Shown here piece after piece: positions 61,811-64,000 of a DNA stretch of 64,000 nucleotides; within the stretch, counting starts at the first letter, position 1, and the number at the start of each line of letters is the position of its first letter. The notes below the pieces were generated by a model, which was given only the letters and a program-made list of their open reading frames with translations, ran no database searches and had not been told where the DNA came from. A program made the translations under genes and the position numbers. The stretch lies in the NCBI RefSeq assembly GCF_013449725.1, contig NZ_JACCFF010000002.1, positions 186,001 to 250,000 of the forward strand. Reading direction: 5' to 3'. Source of the DNA: Mycobacteroides sp. LB1. GTDB lineage: Bacteria; Actinomycetota; Actinomycetes; Mycobacteriales; Mycobacteriaceae.

Positions 61811-62133
61811 TCGCTGAGGATAACGCACGGCGTGTGATTTGCGACGTTGCGAACCACCCGGTAGCGTGCGTTACGCACGTGGTATGCGTTAAAGATCCCG
61901 ATAAACGCGCTGGAAGGGAGCCAACTGTTCCGACCTTAGGCATGGTTTACTTCGACAAATGTCCGGTCTCTTGCGCCCGGGTATCGCACGCTCGAAGGAG
62001 CCGCCGCGCGGCGATTGCTGCGTCGCCCTGCCGAGCGGGCGGATGGGTGCGGAATCCGATCAGTAGTTGAGCCAGGTTCGGGCCAGTGAACGGCGTCGCC
62101 TCGCGAAACGCCAACGGGTGAAGGGGTTTTACG
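61811..62133. promoter_or_regulatory. Divergent promoter region tetR / mmpS
   Basis: 323 bases without a convincing gene. It contains the inverted repeat at 61865-61879 and further TAACGCA/TGCGTTA half-sites at 61821-61827 and 61885-61891, a possible -10-like TTAAAGAT at 61889-61896, and a SD-like GAAGGGG at 62120-62126. A 43-codon opening at 61939-62070 has no SD and a basic, low-complexity product, so I do not call it a gene. Confidence 0.6.
61865..61879. promoter_or_regulatory. TetR operator candidate
   Basis: CGTGCGT and ACGCACG form a perfect 7-bp inverted repeat with a single central base, 55 bp from the TetR start. Related half-sites stand on both sides, giving a cluster of similar elements. 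Confidence 0.55.
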
Positions 62134-62568
62134 ATTCTCAGCGTTTTGAAGCGGGCTTGGATCCCGGTGGTGATGGTGCTTGTCATCGCCATTGCCGGCT
62201 TTGCGGTATGGCGAATTCGCGGCATTTTCGGTTCACAACAGTTGCCCACCTATGCCGGCAGCATGACCGACGACAAAAACAACTCCAAGCCCAAACGTGT
62301 GATGTACGAAATCTACGGTCCGCCGGGAACCGTCGCCGATATCAACTACATCGACAAAGAAGGGGAGCCCCACCAGATCAACGGGGCAGCACTGCCTTGG
62401 TCGATTGAGATCGTCACCACGGCGCCGGCAATGACGGGAAACATCTTGGCGCAGACACGTAATGCCAATTCGCTCAGTTGCCGTATCACCGCCAACGACG
62501 AAATCAAAGACGAGAGGACCTCCAACGAAGTGAGCGCCTACGTCTACTGCTTTGTGAAGTCCGCATGA
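62134..62568 (+). CDS. MmpS-family protein, start codon uncertain (ATT or TTG)
   Basis: Membrane accessory partner of an MmpL transporter. [30 protein letters not shown] is the typical MmpS N-terminus with one helix; a soluble extracytoplasmic beta domain follows with two cysteines (SLSCRITA and YVYCFVK) that pair in the family. The first canonical start is the TTG at 62146 (140 residues), but it lies 19 nt from the SD GAAGGGG; an ATT at 62134 lies 7 nt from it and gives a more usual N-terminal extension (144 residues). Overlaps mmpL by 4 bp. Confidence 0.88.
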   Translation: MLSVLKRAWIPVVMVLVIAIAGFAVWRIRGIFGSQQLPTYAGSMTDDKNNSKPKRVMYEIYGPPGTVADINYIDKEGEPHQINGAALPWSIEIVTTAPAMTGNILAQTRNANSLSCRITANDEIKDERTSNEVSAYVYCFVKSA

Positions 62569-64000
62569 GCGGGGCACACGGCAGCGGGGAGCCCACCTTC
62601 CTGGCCAAATGGATCCGACGACTCTCCATCCCCATCATCATCATCTGGGTGCTGCTGGTAGTTGCCTTTGGCGCCCAGAAATCTCTCGACACGGTGGCGA
62701 AAGAACAAACCGTCTCACTAAGCCCGCAGAGCGCGCCGTCGATGCAGGCGATGAAGACCATGGGCTCGATGTTCAAAGAGTCCGATTCCGACAGCGTCGC
62801 CATGATCGTGCTCGAGGGCCAGGAGCGCCTCGGCCCCGGCTCGCACAAGTTCTACGACGAATTGATGGTGCGGCTGCGCGCCGACACCAAACATGTTCAA
62901 CACGTCCAGGACTTCTGGGGTGACCCGCTCACCGAGGCAGGTGCGCAGAGCACCGACGGCAAGGCCACCTACGTTCAGGTAAACCTCGCCGGAAACATGG
63001 GCGAGACGTTGTCCAACGAGTCCACCGAAGCGGTTCGCGACATCGTCAAGAAGATCGAAGCGGACTGGACGAAGGACGGCACGAAGCTCCCGGACGGTCT
63101 CACGGTCTACGTCACCGGCCCGGGCGCGTTGCAGACCGATATGAACCACGCGGGTGACGGCAGCCTCAAGCTGATCACCGCACTGACCTTCCTGGTCATC
63201 GTGGTGATGCTGTTGTTCTTCTATCGGTCGATCTTCACGGTGCTGATGGTGTTCCTCTTCGTGGGCGTCCAGTTGAGCGTGGCACGAGGTGTCATCGCGT
63301 TCCTGGGTGATCACCAGATCATCGGTCTGTCGACATTCGCCGTGAACCTGCTCGTGATGCTTTCCATCGCCGCCGGCACCGACTACGCCATCTTCCTCAT
63401 CGGCCGATATCAAGAGGCCCGGTCGATGGGTGCCGACAAAGAGGCCGCGTACTACGAGATGTTCCACGGCACGGCCCATGTCATTCTGGGCTCCGGCCTG
63501 ACGATCGCCGGCGCTATGTACTGCCTCAGTTTTACGCGCATGCCGTATTTCCAAAGCCTGGGTGTGCCTTGCTCCGTCGGTCTGCTCTCCGGTGTGCTGG
63601 TGTCGCTGACCCTGGGGCCCGCGCTGGTCACCATTGGAAGTCGATTCGGGTTGTTCGAGCCCAAGCGCGCCATGCGAATTCGCGCCTGGCGAAAGATCGG
63701 GACCACCATCGTGCGGTGGCCGGGCCCGGTGCTCGCGGCCGCGTTGTCGATCGCCATCATCGGCCTGGCGGCACTTCCCGGATACCGGACCAGTTACGAC
63801 GACAAGAAGTACATCCCCAAGGACATCCCCGCCAATGCCGGATTCGAGGCCGCGGGACGGCATTTCTCGCAGGCCCGCATGAGCCCCGAGATGCTGCTCA
63901 TCCAAGCCGATCACGATATGCGGAACTCGGCGGATTTCCTGGTCATCGACAAGGTGGCCAAGGCGGTGTTCCGCGTACCGGGAATTGCTCGCGTGCAAGC
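62565..64000 (+). CDS. MmpL-family RND transporter (3' end cut by the window)
   Basis: Starts at the ATG at 62565, overlapping the MmpS stop, and stays open to the right edge (478 residues visible of about 950-1000). First helix [15 protein letters not shown], porter domain with [20 protein letters not shown], then the helix block with the conserved [18 protein letters not shown] near residue 270, whose Asp-Tyr pair carries protons. With MmpS it forms an exporter of lipids, siderophores or drugs; which one cannot be told. Likely regulated by the divergent TetR. Confidence 0.95.
   Translation, partial: MSGAHGSGEPTFLAKWIRRLSIPIIIIWVLLVVAFGAQKSLDTVAKEQTVSLSPQSAPSMQAMKTMGSMFKESDSDSVAMIVLEGQERLGPGSHKFYDELMVRLRADTKHVQHVQDFWGDPLTEAGAQSTDGKATYVQVNLAGNMGETLSNESTEAVRDIVKKIEADWTKDGTKLPDGLTVYVTGPGALQTDMNHAGDGSLKLITALTFLVIVVMLLFFYRSIFTVLMVFLFVGVQLSVARGVIAFLGDHQIIGLSTFAVNLLVMLSIAAGTDYAIFLIGRYQEARSMGADKEAAYYEMFHGTAHVILGSGLTIAGAMYCLSFTRMPYFQSLGVPCSVGLLSGVLVSLTLGPALVTIGSRFGLFEPKRAMRIRAWRKIGTTIVRWPGPVLAAALSIAIIGLAALPGYRTSYDDKKYIPKDIPANAGFEAAGRHFSQARMSPEMLLIQADHDMRNSADFLVIDKVAKAVFRVPGIARVQ

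Noticed and set aside
61939..62070. Small ORF between tetR and mmpS as a leader peptide or regulator
   Set aside because: No SD, Arg/Ala-rich product, and it fits the chance openings expected in a GC-rich intergenic region.
62718..63998. A 426-codon open frame on the minus strand opposite mmpL
   Set aside because: The plus strand carries an unmistakable MmpL with conserved motifs and an ATGA link to mmpS; the antisense product is His/Arg-rich low complexity.
1..64000. CRISPR arrays, rRNA genes, insertion sequences, prophage attachment sites
   Set aside because: Looked for regularly spaced repeats, transposase motifs and rRNA signatures while reading; none seen apart from the one tRNA.

Overview
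The window reads as a high-GC actinobacterial chromosome, most likely a rapidly growing mycobacterium of the Mycobacteroides abscessus/chelonae type. The reasons are the gene order and the families present: trpE - Trp-associated membrane protein - trpC - trpB - trpA - lgt, then pyk - tesB - a lysyltransferase-like membrane protein - cydABDC, then pdtaR, a thiolase-like/DUF35 pair, polA, rpsA and coaE. This is the backbone known from Mycobacterium tuberculosis (Rv1609 to Rv1631), interrupted here by several accessory blocks. The species call is inference; no 16S or other marker lies in the window.

Layout. 1-6.5 kb: tryptophan operon (trpE cut by the left edge) and lgt, genes overlapping by 4-8 bp. 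6.5-9.5 kb: a guanidine-II-type riboswitch with its SMR exporter, pyruvate kinase, and an acyl-CoA thioesterase without a canonical start codon. 9.5-12.7 kb: a DUF2156 membrane protein and an NCS1-type permease. 12.7-19.0 kb (minus strand): cytochrome bd oxidase cydAB, its ABC exporter cydDC and a small DUF4190 protein in one run. 19.1-36.9 kb: an accessory locus of 14 genes that looks like a Wzx/Wzy-type surface polysaccharide system: flippase, O-antigen-polymerase-like protein, Wzz-like protein, WecG/TagA transferase, four more glycosyltransferase genes (one a GT2-GT4 fusion), a membrane-anchored GH6 protein, a GSA-type aminotransferase, and a sugar-nucleotide module (RfbF-like cytidylyltransferase, PIG-L deacetylase, SDR, RmlC-like epimerase, two C-methyltransferases). 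37-38.7 kb: an NTF2-like protein, a secreted small protein, a lipoprotein and a tRNA with CAA anticodon. 38.8-44.6 kb: pdtaR and a five-gene branched-chain-amino-acid-type ABC importer. 45.3-48.7 kb: thiolase-like/DUF35 pair, SDR, HxlR regulator, VOC protein. 48.7-58.1 kb: polA, then a patchwork of FAD monooxygenases, a DUF222-HNH protein, a frameshifted VOC gene with SRPBCC and MarR genes, and a PrsW protease. 58.3-64 kb: rpsA with a strong terminator, coaE, and a TetR-mmpS-mmpL efflux module cut by the right edge.

How the parts work together. The trp and cyd blocks are housekeeping operons with translational coupling. The 19-37 kb locus supplies activated, probably branched deoxy sugars, builds a lipid-linked oligosaccharide, flips and polymerises it, and may trim it with the GH6 protein; no priming phosphoglycosyltransferase is seen, so that step must be supplied elsewhere. 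Regulator-target pairs with visible inverted repeats occur three times (HxlR/SDR, MarR/SRPBCC-VOC, TetR/MmpS-MmpL).

Limits. Everything is read by eye. Start sites are choices based on overlaps and Shine-Dalgarno (SD) sequences. Comparisons with named homologues come from memory of the families, not from searches.
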